Below, in pieces: positions 25,189 through 33,517 of a stretch of DNA of 64,000 nucleotides. This DNA is from Duganella sp. sic0402 (GTDB lineage Bacteria; Pseudomonadota; Gammaproteobacteria; Burkholderiales; Burkholderiaceae_D), in the NCBI RefSeq assembly GCF_019219065.1, contig NZ_JAHUWK010000004.1:248001-312000 (forward strand), written 5' to 3'. Each line of letters begins with the position of its first letter. Within the stretch, counting starts at the first letter, position 1. Made by a program: the position numbers and the translations under genes. A model generated the notes under the pieces. The model did no database searches. It was not told the DNA's origin and worked only from the letters and a program-made list of their open reading frames with translations.

Positions 25189-25998
25189 TTAGAATTTATA
25201 GACCAGCGCGGTCATCAATACCGGCGTCGTCTTGCGCTTGGTCAGCGGGCTGTCAGCCGCATCTCCGGTCAAGCGGTTGACACCCACCGCGCTGCGCACC
25301 GCCCAGTTGCTGTCGATGACGTGGGTCCAGTTGACGCCGGCCGACACGTTGGTGAAACCTGCTTTCGGCGTGTACAGCCCGTAACGGTTGCCTGTGCCGG
25401 CAACTTGTTGCGCGGTCACGCCGAAATAGGTTTGCATATGTTTGCGGTCCGCGAATTCGGCCGACGCGCCAAAGCCGAACTGGTCACTGGCCGTGGTGTA
25501 AATCGGCGTCTCCATGCCCAGGGTATAGGTGTTGCCGTATTCCCGGTGCGACAGGTTTTGCTTGGTGGTCAGATTGAGGCCGACGCTGCCCACTTTGTAG
25601 CCAACGCTCAGCACTGCCAGTGCTGAACCGCTGATCTTGCCCATGCCGCGCAGATCATCGGAGCCTGAAAGATAGCTTTTCTTGTGGTCCTCGCGGCCAC
25701 CGTCATAGCCCAGCGCGGCGCTGACATGGAAATCGCCGAGCGCCGTTTCGTAGCCCAGGCCGCGGCGGGTGCTGAGGAACACGCCATTGCTATAGGTCTT
25801 TTCCAGGAAGGGCAGCGGCAGCACGCGGCTCTTGTCGGCGCCGGCGTATTCCGGCACATAAGCCAGGCCGATGCCGGCCATCATGCTGTCGCCTTTGGCG
25901 GCGGAGGTGTTGGCCGGCGCGGCTTCTTCGGCAAAGCTCTTGGCGCTGAAGGCGCATAGGGAGAGGAGGGTCAAGGTAATGGCGTGGCGCATAGTCAT
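25189..25998 (-). CDS. MipA/OmpV family outer-membrane protein
   Basis: 269 residues with a signal peptide (through AKSFA|EEAAP) and alternating beta strands, ending in aromatic LVYKF, the outer-membrane assembly signal. The MipA/OmpV family includes scaffold proteins for peptidoglycan enzymes and outer-membrane channels; specificity is unknown. It stands alone, separated by 42 bases from the CPBP gene. Confidence 0.85.
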   Translation of the reverse strand: MTMRHAITLTLLSLCAFSAKSFAEEAAPANTSAAKGDSMMAGIGLAYVPEYAGADKSRVLPLPFLEKTYSNGVFLSTRRGLGYETALGDFHVSAALGYDGGREDHKKSYLSGSDDLRGMGKISGSALAVLSVGYKVGSVGLNLTTKQNLSHREYGNTYTLGMETPIYTTASDQFGFGASAEFADRKHMQTYFGVTAQQVAGTGNRYGLYTPKAGFTNVSAGVNWTHVIDSNWAVRSAVGVNRLTGDAADSPLTKRKTTPVLMTALVYKF

Positions 25999-26151
25999 CG
26001 TTATAGGTCCCGTTCAGTGGTCCGCCGGTGCGTGATTGCCCGGCTTTAGACGCGCGGAAGTTTCTCTTTAAATACCTTATGACGCCATCGTTGCCGCTGA
26101 AGTATCATGTGCTGAAATCTTTGGTATCGTCACACGCCACTTGGAGTTGCC

Positions 26152-26820
26152 ATGTCCCTGACCTTGTATTACCACCCGCTGGCTTCGTTCTGTCACAAGG
26201 TGCTGATTGCGCTATACGAGAACGGTGTCGATTTCGACAAGCGCATCATCAATCTCGGCGATGACGCCGACCGCGCGGAGCTGGAAGCGATCTGGCCGCT
26301 GTGCAAATTCCCGGTGCTGCGCGACCAGGCACAGCGGCGAGACGTGCCGGAAACCTCCATCATCATCGAATACCTGGACCGCCACTATCCAGGCGCGCAG
26401 CCGATGATCCCGGCTGACTGGGACGCCGCGCTCGATGTGCGGCTGTGGGACCGTTTCTTTGATAATTATGTGCAAGGACCGGTGCAAACCATTGTCAGCG
26501 CGCATCTGACCGGGCTGAGCTGCGATCAGACCAAGGAACGCACCAAGCTGAAGACGGCCTACAAAATGATCGAGAAGCGCATGGCCACGCGCAGCTGGCT
26601 GTGCGGCGAAGCTTTCAGCATGGCCGACTGCGCAGCCGCACCGGCGCTGTTCTATGCCGCCACTTTGCTGCCGTTCCCGGAAGAGTATCACCACCTGCAG
26701 AGCTACTTTGAGCGGCTGGTGACTCGGCCATCGGTGCAGCAGGTGCTGGAAGAGGCCAAGCCGTATTTCTCGATGTATCCGTTTGCGCAGGATATTCCCG
26801 ACCGCTTCCTGTCAGCGTAG
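26152..26820 (+). CDS. Glutathione S-transferase family protein
   Basis: 222 residues: N-terminal thioredoxin-like domain (SLTLYYHPLASFCHKVLIAL, with ETSIIIEYLDRHYPG glutathione-contact region) and an all-helical C-terminal domain (SMADCAAAPALF). It would conjugate or reduce substrates with glutathione in the cytoplasm; the S-F-C-H active-site region resembles beta/theta-like classes. Substrate unknown. Confidence 0.88.
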   Translation: MSLTLYYHPLASFCHKVLIALYENGVDFDKRIINLGDDADRAELEAIWPLCKFPVLRDQAQRRDVPETSIIIEYLDRHYPGAQPMIPADWDAALDVRLWDRFFDNYVQGPVQTIVSAHLTGLSCDQTKERTKLKTAYKMIEKRMATRSWLCGEAFSMADCAAAPALFYAATLLPFPEEYHHLQSYFERLVTRPSVQQVLEEAKPYFSMYPFAQDIPDRFLSA

Positions 26821-26851
26821 TGCCGCACCTGGCGGCACCATGGCGCTGTAA

Positions 26852-27343
26852 TCAGTTCTTGTTGCCTTCGTCGCCGCTCTGCACCGAGGCAGCTTGCGGG
26901 AAGGCCTGGTTTTGCGCGGCGACATTGGCAAAGCGGCTGGCTTCATCGCTGAAGTGCTGGCCCGCTGCCTTGCGGCCTGCGTCGGCCAGTTCGGTGGCGG
27001 TGCGGGTCGCTTCGGGCACATGCTCCTGCGCCACCTTGTTGATCTCGGACTGGAATTCGGTCGCCACCTTGGCCAGTTGCTGATGGTAGGCCTGCAGCCG
27101 TTGCAGCAGCGCGCCCGCCTGCTGTGGCGTGTTCTCCGCCTGGCGTTCCGACGGCGGCGTCAGCAGGTTGTAGCGTAGCGAGGCGGACGAGTCGTCCAGC
27201 AAGTCGCGGCTGAATTGCACATTCAGCTCGGTCAACTGGCGCAGCGATTGCAGCACTGCTTGCGTCAGGTCGGTGTAATAGTCGATGCGGGTTTCCGCAT
27301 GATTTCGGGCTGCCGGGGTCAGCGTTTCCACAAACGTGTTCAT
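26852..27343 (-). CDS. Phasin-like protein
   Basis: 163 residues from ATG 27343, which follows GGAG. The protein is helical and hydrophilic, with long amphipathic stretches (DLTQAVLQSLRQLTELNVQFSRDLL and LQAYHQQLAKVATEFQSEI), resembling phasins that coat polyhydroxyalkanoate granules. Phasin is a family-level inference; no polyhydroxyalkanoate genes are adjacent. The ATG-proximal sequence MNTFVETLTPAARNHAETRI supports this start. Confidence 0.6.
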   Translation of the reverse strand: MNTFVETLTPAARNHAETRIDYYTDLTQAVLQSLRQLTELNVQFSRDLLDDSSASLRYNLLTPPSERQAENTPQQAGALLQRLQAYHQQLAKVATEFQSEINKVAQEHVPEATRTATELADAGRKAAGQHFSDEASRFANVAAQNQAFPQAASVQSGDEGNKN

Positions 27344-27475
27344 GAGCGTGCTCCTGTTGGGATAAGGGGCCAAAAAAGGAGAGGGGCGGACGTTTTGGCC
27401 TGACGTCCGCCCCATATCATCGCAAATGTCGCCGCTTTATGGCACTCCCGAGCTTGTCGGAACTATTTGTTCTTC

Positions 27476-28780
27476 CTACTCAATAGAAGGCGTGCGCCGT
27501 GGCAGGAGCAGCAGCTGTTTCTGGCGACCGTCGATGTAGCGTACGCCGCTTTCATCAAAGTAGGCATCCTCTTCCAGCATGATGCGCACCGGCTCGCGCC
27601 AACCGGGAATTTCGCTGGCCGCGTTGAGTTCGATCGAATAGGCGGTTTTGTGGCGCAGTAGCTCGTCGCCGGTGCCAGGTACGCCGCCTTGTGCATCCCA
27701 CATGCCGATAGCCGGACCGGCCGCATGGCCGTGGTAGCCAATCGGATGGGTGTAGATGGTCGGGCGGATGCCTTCGGCGATGGCCTGCTTCAACGATGCC
27801 GCCAGTACTTCGTTGCCGCTACGTCCCTGCTTGAAGTTGGCGGTCAGGATGTCTTGCAGGCGGTTGGCGCTGGCGAAGGCCTGGTTCAGCGCGGCCGGGG
27901 CGCTGCTTTCGCCGGGTTTCAGCACATAGGCGTGCTGCTGGATATCGGTATTCAGGCGCAGGTAGCTGATGCCGATATCGACGTGCAGCAGATCGCCGGG
28001 CGTGATCACGTCCGGATTAGCGCGCTCCGTATCCTGACGCTGGATTTCCACCGTTGGATGGAACCAGGTATCGTAGCCGAGATCACGGATCTTCTGGCGG
28101 AACCACCACACCACATCCTGGGTAGTGGTGATGCCGGGCGTGATCACGCGCTCGGAAAAACCTTCCTCGATAATCTTGTGGGTGGCGTTGACCAGTTGCG
28201 GGTAGATCTGCATCTCGCGCGCGCTGCGCGTTTCCAGCCAGCGGATGGCCAGCGGCTCGGCGGACACCACGCGGTTCTTGAATGGCGCCGGCAGCGCGGC
28301 CAGCAACTCGTTGTAGTCGGTATGGTCGATGCCGTCGGCGTGGCCGAAGTGGGTGGAGGTATTCAGACCGATTTTGGCCGGGTTGCGGGTTTTGACGATG
28401 TCGGCCAGCGCGTCCCACTGTTTCGGGAACTTCTTCATGTCCCACGCCGCCTTGATGCTGTTGCCGACGTTGTAGCGCGCCACCGCCAGCCGTTCGACCT
28501 TGCCGCTGCTGGCGTCGCGGTAGAACACCAGGATGGTGCGGCGGCGCGCGTTCAGCCATTCCGCCGGCAGCATGGTCTTGATGACCGGGTCCTCGTTGTA
28601 CTCGCGCGAGACCACGATCCACATATCGATGCCGGTCTGCTGCATGGCGGCCGGCAGCACGCTATCGAAACGCTCGGCCAGCAGCTGGTTGACGACAGTC
28701 GCCTGGTCGCGCACAGACAGCACCTGGGCATGGGCTGCTGCACTCAGCATCAGCCAGAGGACAAGGAGGAATTTTTTCAT
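27476..28780 (-). CDS. Exported M24-family metallopeptidase (Xaa-Pro aminopeptidase-like)
   Basis: 434 residues from ATG 28780, with a signal peptide (MKKFLLVLWLMLSAAAHA). After a creatinase-type N-domain the C-domain has the five metal ligands of M24 peptidases: both Asp in HVDIGISYLRLNTD, His in GYHGHAAGP, Glu in SIELNA and Glu in EEDAYF. It probably cleaves N-terminal residues before proline in the periplasm. It is divergent from the alpha/beta hydrolase with only 40 bases between starts. Confidence 0.88.
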   Translation of the reverse strand: MKKFLLVLWLMLSAAAHAQVLSVRDQATVVNQLLAERFDSVLPAAMQQTGIDMWIVVSREYNEDPVIKTMLPAEWLNARRRTILVFYRDASSGKVERLAVARYNVGNSIKAAWDMKKFPKQWDALADIVKTRNPAKIGLNTSTHFGHADGIDHTDYNELLAALPAPFKNRVVSAEPLAIRWLETRSAREMQIYPQLVNATHKIIEEGFSERVITPGITTTQDVVWWFRQKIRDLGYDTWFHPTVEIQRQDTERANPDVITPGDLLHVDIGISYLRLNTDIQQHAYVLKPGESSAPAALNQAFASANRLQDILTANFKQGRSGNEVLAASLKQAIAEGIRPTIYTHPIGYHGHAAGPAIGMWDAQGGVPGTGDELLRHKTAYSIELNAASEIPGWREPVRIMLEEDAYFDESGVRYIDGRQKQLLLLPRRTPSIE

Positions 28781-28786
28781 CAGCAG

Positions 28787-28794
28787 ATTATAAT
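28787..28794. promoter_or_regulatory. Palindromic ATTATAAT in the divergent M24/hydrolase spacer
   Basis: ATTATAAT reads the same on both strands, giving a TATAAT -10 hexamer for each direction in the 40-bp gap. On the plus strand it lies 27 bases before the hydrolase ATG. On the minus strand it would start transcription almost at the peptidase ATG. No good -35 is visible. Confidence 0.4.
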
Positions 28795-28820
28795 GCTGTT
28801 GCATTTGCAAAGGAGAGAAC

Positions 28821-29609
28821 ATGGCAGCACCTTCGGTTTTTTATCTGCACGGCGGTCCGGCGCTTGGTCCGGTGTTTGAGCGCGCACGCTATCCGGACGC
28901 AACGCATGTCCACTGGTGGCATCAGCCGCTGGCCAAGCCATGCGCGGCGCGGCCTTACCTGGATTTGCAGGAAGCGACCTTGACCGAATTCCGCCGCGTG
29001 GCAGCCGACGCCGGCCAGCCGCTGACGGTGATGGCCAGTTCCTTTGGCGCGCACCTGGCAGTGCATCTGGCGCGCCATGTGCCGGAGCTGATCAAGAACA
29101 TCGTGCTGCTGGGGCCTACTTTCAATCCGGAGCAGGCGGCGCTGCGGCTGGCGCGGCGCGCCTTCCGCGTGCATACCGGCCACCAGCACGCCGGCAAGCT
29201 GGCCACCGCGCTGGCGATGTACGAGGACGATCCGGGCCGTCCGCGCTTCTGGGATGTCTTCGGCGCGCTATCGTTGCTGCCGGACGTGACAGAGCTGTAC
29301 TTTGGACCGCATGGCGGCCCAGAAGCAGCGCGTTCGTTTGCTGAGTTGATCCAGCAACCAGGCGCTTTCGATGGCCCGACCTCGGTGGCGACCTCGGACG
29401 ATTTCTCGGCGCTGGATCACACGCCGGTGCGCAGCGCTTTTGAAGGCCCGGTGTCGGTGCTGTTCGGCGCCTACGATCCGATGATCGACGCGGAGCAGGA
29501 TCGCGCCGTGTGGGAAGTGATTTTCCCGCAGGCGGCGTTCTTTAAAGTGGAAACGGGTCACTTCCCATTGCTGGAACTGACCCTTGAGGCGTGCCTCTCG
29601 CCGGCCTAA
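28821..29609 (+). CDS. Alpha/beta hydrolase fold protein
   Basis: 262 residues with AAAGGAG upstream. HGGP near residue 10 forms the oxyanion region, ASSFGAH (about 73-79) is the nucleophile elbow, and D near FGAYDPMID and H in VETGHFPLLE complete a plausible catalytic triad. Substrate unknown. The 3' end overlaps the convergent sugar transporter gene by 4 bases. Confidence 0.75.
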   Translation: MAAPSVFYLHGGPALGPVFERARYPDATHVHWWHQPLAKPCAARPYLDLQEATLTEFRRVAADAGQPLTVMASSFGAHLAVHLARHVPELIKNIVLLGPTFNPEQAALRLARRAFRVHTGHQHAGKLATALAMYEDDPGRPRFWDVFGALSLLPDVTELYFGPHGGPEAARSFAELIQQPGAFDGPTSVATSDDFSALDHTPVRSAFEGPVSVLFGAYDPMIDAEQDRAVWEVIFPQAAFFKVETGHFPLLELTLEACLSPA

Positions 29610-31396
29610 CGGCCAGCGAAATGCGCTTCGATTTCTTCCAGCGTCTTGCCCTTGGTTTCCGGTAGCAGGAAGGCGGCGGTGAGGAAGTAGAGCAGCGTGG
29701 CGCCGGCCCACCAGAAGAACATGGTCGCATAGCCGTACTGGCCCACCGTCGGCAGGAAGGTGGCGGCGATCATGGTCGAGACAAACTGGTTGATCAGCAG
29801 CGCAATGCTCATGCCGTTGGAGCGGATGCGGGTAGGCATCAGCTCCGACAGCGCCAGCCACACGCACACACCCGGTCCCACCGCGAAGCCCGCCACGAAC
29901 AGGCACATGGCCAGCGCTACCTTCCAGCCATGCGCGGCCGATGGCACGGCGGCCAGGTCGGCGCGCTCGATATGCAGCGGCGCGTTCAAGCCCTCGGCCG
30001 GATCGGCGAAGGGATTCAGATGCAGTTTGCGGAAGAATACCCCGATCACGCTGTCCGGCTGCACCGTATCTTCACGGCTCATGCGCAGCACTGGCAAAGC
30101 GGCATCGTCGCTGCGGCGGGTTTGCACGTTGGTGAACGGGCCGTAGGAATAAGCCACCGTCAGCTGGACTGGCGCGCCATCGGCGCTGGCTGCTGTGCCG
30201 AAGGATTGCAGTGTGGCGGCGTCGAGTTGCAGCGCCAGGCTGTCGGACTGGATGCGCGCCTGCAAGGCTGGGCGTACGTCTTGCTGGCCGGCTTCGGCGC
30301 TGCGGAACAGCAGCCCGGCCGCCACCAGCGCGGTGACGATGCCGGCGGTGCCGAGCATCAGCAGGAATTTCCGGCCTTTGCGGTCGACCAGGATCACGGC
30401 CACCACGGTCATCAGCGCATTCAGCACTTTCAGCACCACGTCGCCAGCGTTGGCGGTGGTGCCGGGCAGGCCGGCCTGGTTGAGGATGTTGACCACGTAG
30501 GCCAGTACGGAGTTGATGCCGGTGGCCTGGTTCAGCGCCAGGATCAGGCAGGCCAGCAGGAAGGGCAGCACGTAGCGGCGGCTGAGAAGTGCATCTGCGG
30601 CCGGCTCGCGCGTTGCGGCGGCGCCGGTATCGGCGACCGGCGCCAGCGCCTGCTGAATCTCGCGCAGCTCTGCTTCGGCTTCGTCTGCCGGGCGGGTGCG
30701 AAGCAGGGCGGTGCGCGCTTCCTCGATGCGGCCACGCTGCGCCAGCCAGCGCGGCGACTCGGCCAGCAACAGGCAGCCAGCGGTGAACACCACGCCCGGC
30801 GTCAAGCACCACCAGAAGATGCTGCGCCATGCATGATCCTTGGCCGTGAACACCGCTGCGGCGCGCTCGGCGTCGCCCAGCGACTGCGCGGCGACGGTCG
30901 CGGTTTCGACGGAGTGCGCCTGCATCAGGCCAATCAGCGCAGCCGCCACCAGGCCAACCGTCAGCAGCAGTTGGAACAAGGCCGCGCCACGCCCGCGCTG
31001 GCGCGCGTGCAGGCACTCGGCCAGGTACAGCGGCACGATCACACCGATCAGGCCGCCGCTGACCCCTTGCAGCAAGCGGCCCAGCAGCAGCGGCACATAG
31101 CCGTCCGATAGCGCGATCAGCGGAATACTTAGCGTGAACAGCACGCCGGACAGCATCATCGCCCAGCGCCGGCCGATCCAGTCCGCCAGTGCGCCGGCAA
31201 ATAGCGACGACAGCACGGAACCCAGCAGAACCGCCGCCACGATAAAACTCAGCTGCTGTGCGCTCAAGCGCCACGCCACCGAAGCGGTGGACTCCAGATA
31301 CGGCAGCGCGCCGGCAATGATGCCGACATCAATCCCGTAAAGCAGTCCACCGAGTCCGGCAATGAACAACAAATATCCCATGGCGCGAGCTTGCAT
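29606..31396 (-). CDS. Sugar porter family transporter (MFS) with large periplasmic insertion
   Basis: 596 residues from ATG 31396, which follows GGAGA; family members are usually about 450-480. Sugar-porter signatures are present: DWIGRRW (72-78), AESPRW (212-217), LNQATGINSVLAY (288-300), DRKGRK (338-343) and PETKGKTLEEI near the end. Extra length comes from about 125 residues between helices 9 and 10 (about 366-489) and a smaller insert near 160-190. It lies 11 bases after the deacetylase gene, so GalNAc or GlcNAc uptake is the inferred role. Confidence 0.88.
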   Translation of the reverse strand: MQARAMGYLLFIAGLGGLLYGIDVGIIAGALPYLESTASVAWRLSAQQLSFIVAAVLLGSVLSSLFAGALADWIGRRWAMMLSGVLFTLSIPLIALSDGYVPLLLGRLLQGVSGGLIGVIVPLYLAECLHARQRGRGAALFQLLLTVGLVAAALIGLMQAHSVETATVAAQSLGDAERAAAVFTAKDHAWRSIFWWCLTPGVVFTAGCLLLAESPRWLAQRGRIEEARTALLRTRPADEAEAELREIQQALAPVADTGAAATREPAADALLSRRYVLPFLLACLILALNQATGINSVLAYVVNILNQAGLPGTTANAGDVVLKVLNALMTVVAVILVDRKGRKFLLMLGTAGIVTALVAAGLLFRSAEAGQQDVRPALQARIQSDSLALQLDAATLQSFGTAASADGAPVQLTVAYSYGPFTNVQTRRSDDAALPVLRMSREDTVQPDSVIGVFFRKLHLNPFADPAEGLNAPLHIERADLAAVPSAAHGWKVALAMCLFVAGFAVGPGVCVWLALSELMPTRIRSNGMSIALLINQFVSTMIAATFLPTVGQYGYATMFFWWAGATLLYFLTAAFLLPETKGKTLEEIEAHFAGR

Positions 31397-31407
31397 TGAG
31401 TCTCCGT

Positions 31408-32520
31408 CTAGTCGGTCGATAAGTTGATGGCTTCGCCCTCCACGAAGACAGCCACCGGTTGTAATTCCGCATTCAGCACCACAATATCCGCCCATGCGCC
31501 ATGCGCCAGGCGGCCGCGCTCGGCCTCGCCCAGATAATCGGCCGGGTACAGCGACAGGCGATTCGACGCATCGGCCAGGTCCAGTCCGAGATCGACGAAA
31601 TTGCGCAAGGCCTGATCCATGGTCAGCACGCTGCCGGCCAGGGAGCCGGTTGCCAGCCGCACGCAGCCCAGGCATTTGTAGACGCGCTGGCTACCCAGCC
31701 CATACTCGCCATCCGGCATGCCGGTGGCGGAGGTCGCGTCGGTCACGCCATACAGGCGCGGAATGGCGCGCAGCGCGGCGCGTATCGCGCCCGGCGCGAC
31801 GTGCTGCAAATCGGGAATGATCTCGGCATATTCGGCATGCGCCAGCGCCGCGCCAACGATGCCCGGCTTGTAATGATTCAGTCCCGTCATGCCGTTGTAC
31901 AGATGCGTGAAGCCGGCTGCGCCAGCCTTCAGTGCCGCTACGCCGTCTTCGTAGGTGCCGTTGCTATGGCCGATCTGCACGCGGATGCCGAGTTCATTCA
32001 GTTGCGGGATCAGCGCCAGATGGCCGGCAACTTCGGTGGCGATGGTCATCGCCCGCACCGGCGCCAGCTCGTGATAGCTGCGCACCAGGTCCATGCTGCC
32101 GGTGACCACCGCGTCGGCAGGCTGCGCGCCCAGACGGTGAATGCTGAGGAAGGGACCTTCCAGATGCACGCCCAGCATGCGCGCGCCGCCGGTCGGGCGT
32201 TGCGCGATCACCGGCGCCAGGCCGCGCAGCGCGCGGCGGATCGAATTGTCGGTGGCGGTCATGGTGGTGCCCAGCATGGCGGTGGTGCCGTGCTTCGCAT
32301 GGGCACGCGCCACGGTGGCGCCGGCGTCGCCGCCCTGCATGATGTCGACGCCGGCGGCGCCATGCACATGCAGGTCGATAAAGCCGGGCACGATGGTCAG
32401 CGTGCTGTCCGCGCCATTGTCTTCGCGAATATGCTGGATGCGCTGGTCGAAGGCGATGCTGCCATTGATCCAGCCGTTCGGGGTCAGAATACGTCCACTC
32501 AGCACGGCGTTACTCCGCAA
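31408..32520 (-). CDS. nagA: N-acetylglucosamine/galactosamine-6-phosphate deacetylase
   Basis: 370 residues of the NagA/AgaA family. Metal and catalytic residues visible: H51 and H53 (DLHVHG), E121 (HLEGPFL), H185 (IGHS), H206 (THLYNGM), and D261 (TDATSATGMPDG). It removes acetate from an N-acetylhexosamine 6-phosphate. The neighbouring AgaS and KbaZ homologues favour GalNAc-6-phosphate (AgaA). It overlaps the regulator gene by 11 bases and precedes the transporter by 11. Confidence 0.93.
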   Translation of the reverse strand: MRSNAVLSGRILTPNGWINGSIAFDQRIQHIREDNGADSTLTIVPGFIDLHVHGAAGVDIMQGGDAGATVARAHAKHGTTAMLGTTMTATDNSIRRALRGLAPVIAQRPTGGARMLGVHLEGPFLSIHRLGAQPADAVVTGSMDLVRSYHELAPVRAMTIATEVAGHLALIPQLNELGIRVQIGHSNGTYEDGVAALKAGAAGFTHLYNGMTGLNHYKPGIVGAALAHAEYAEIIPDLQHVAPGAIRAALRAIPRLYGVTDATSATGMPDGEYGLGSQRVYKCLGCVRLATGSLAGSVLTMDQALRNFVDLGLDLADASNRLSLYPADYLGEAERGRLAHGAWADIVVLNAELQPVAVFVEGEAINLSTD

Positions 32521-33277
32521 TCAGCAGCTCGATGCCGGCTTCCAGCAGGCCGTCGCGATATTCGGGACTCAGGCCGGCATCGGTGATCACCGTATCCACG
32601 CGGTCCAGCTGCACGATGCGGTGCAGGCTGACGCGGCCAAACTTGGAAGCGTCGGCCAGCACAATAATCTTCTTGGCGCGCTCCACCATCTTGTGATTCA
32701 GGCTGGCTTCTGCCTCGTGGTGGGTGGTCACGCCGAACTGCAAGTCGAATCCATCGACACCAAGGAACAGTTTGTCGAAGCTGTAGGCCTGTAAGCAAGC
32801 CTCGGCCTGCGTACCCTGGATCGACAGCGACTGCTTGCGCAGCAAGCCGCCGGTCAGGATCAGGTCCACCCCCGGCGCGTCGGCCAGCTCCCAGGCGATA
32901 TTCAGGCCATTGGTCATCACCGTCACGCTTTGCGCCTCGCGCAGATGGCGCGCCAGCGAAATGGTGGTGGTGCCGGAGTCGATGATGATGTTATCGCCCG
33001 GCTGCACCATGCGCGCGGCGTGCGCGCCGATGCGCTCCTTCTGCTCATGGTTGATGGCGTCCTTCTGCGGCACGGTCTGCTCAGGCGGCGGCGTGCGCGC
33101 CAGCGTGGCGCCGCCGTGGCTGCGGGTGGCAAGTCCCTGGGATTCAAGGGTGCTCAGGTCGGAACGGATGGTCACCGCGGAAACGCCCAACTGCTCCACC
33201 AGCGCGTTGACCTGCACCGAGCCGTGTTGGGTGAGCGCCTGCAGAATCGCGGCGCGGCGTTGACTGGTATGTCGCAT
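32510..33277 (-). CDS. DeoR-family repressor (AgaR-like)
   Basis: 255 residues: N-terminal winged HTH (about 5-55, RRAAILQALTQHGSVQVNALVEQLGVSAVTIRSDL) and a C-terminal sugar-phosphate-sensing domain (IIDSGTTT, VMTNGLNIA, LFLGVDGFDLQFG, VVLADASKFGR). Such repressors release DNA when they bind a sugar phosphate. It is the first gene of the minus-strand aga set and divergent from the TonB receptor, whose spacer has repeated CTTTCG/CGAAAG elements that fit its presumed operator. Confidence 0.9.
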   Translation of the reverse strand: MRHTSQRRAAILQALTQHGSVQVNALVEQLGVSAVTIRSDLSTLESQGLATRSHGGATLARTPPPEQTVPQKDAINHEQKERIGAHAARMVQPGDNIIIDSGTTTISLARHLREAQSVTVMTNGLNIAWELADAPGVDLILTGGLLRKQSLSIQGTQAEACLQAYSFDKLFLGVDGFDLQFGVTTHHEAEASLNHKMVERAKKIIVLADASKFGRVSLHRIVQLDRVDTVITDAGLSPEYRDGLLEAGIELLIAE

Positions 33278-33353
33278 GGCTTGTGCTGTTGTTATGTCAA
33301 AAATGCCAGCTTAACAGATCACAGGGTGAGTGAAAGCAAGCTTTACAGGTATT

Positions 33354-33437
33354 TTTCTTTCGAAATAAAAAGAAAGATGTTTCGTGGTGAAACGAAAGAA
33401 AACGTAAAAACAACATCAAAACGAAATCAATCGAAAG
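33354..33437. promoter_or_regulatory. Cluster of AgaR-type operator-like motifs
   Basis: The AT-rich spacer holds CTTTC (33357-33361) facing GAAAG (33372-33376), then GAAACGAAAG (33389-33398), then CAAAACGAAATC with CGAAAG (33417-33437). On the minus strand these read as TTTCGTTTC and TTTCGTTTTG, close to the TTTCRTTTY core described for E. coli AgaR. Several copies at the divergent promoter suggest repression of both arms. Confidence 0.55.
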
Positions 33438-33441
33438 TTTC

Positions 33442-33470
33442 TTGTATTTTGATTCTTTGCTTATTACTAT
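33442..33470 (+). promoter_or_regulatory. Likely sigma-70 promoter of the TonB receptor operon
   Basis: TTGTAT (33442-33447), 17 bases, then TACTAT (33465-33470). It lies 48 bases before the receptor ATG and directly follows the operator-like motifs. Confidence 0.6.
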
Positions 33471-33517
33471 CCTAAACATAAGTAACAACAACACACGGAC
33501 AACCAGGGAGATTTGCC

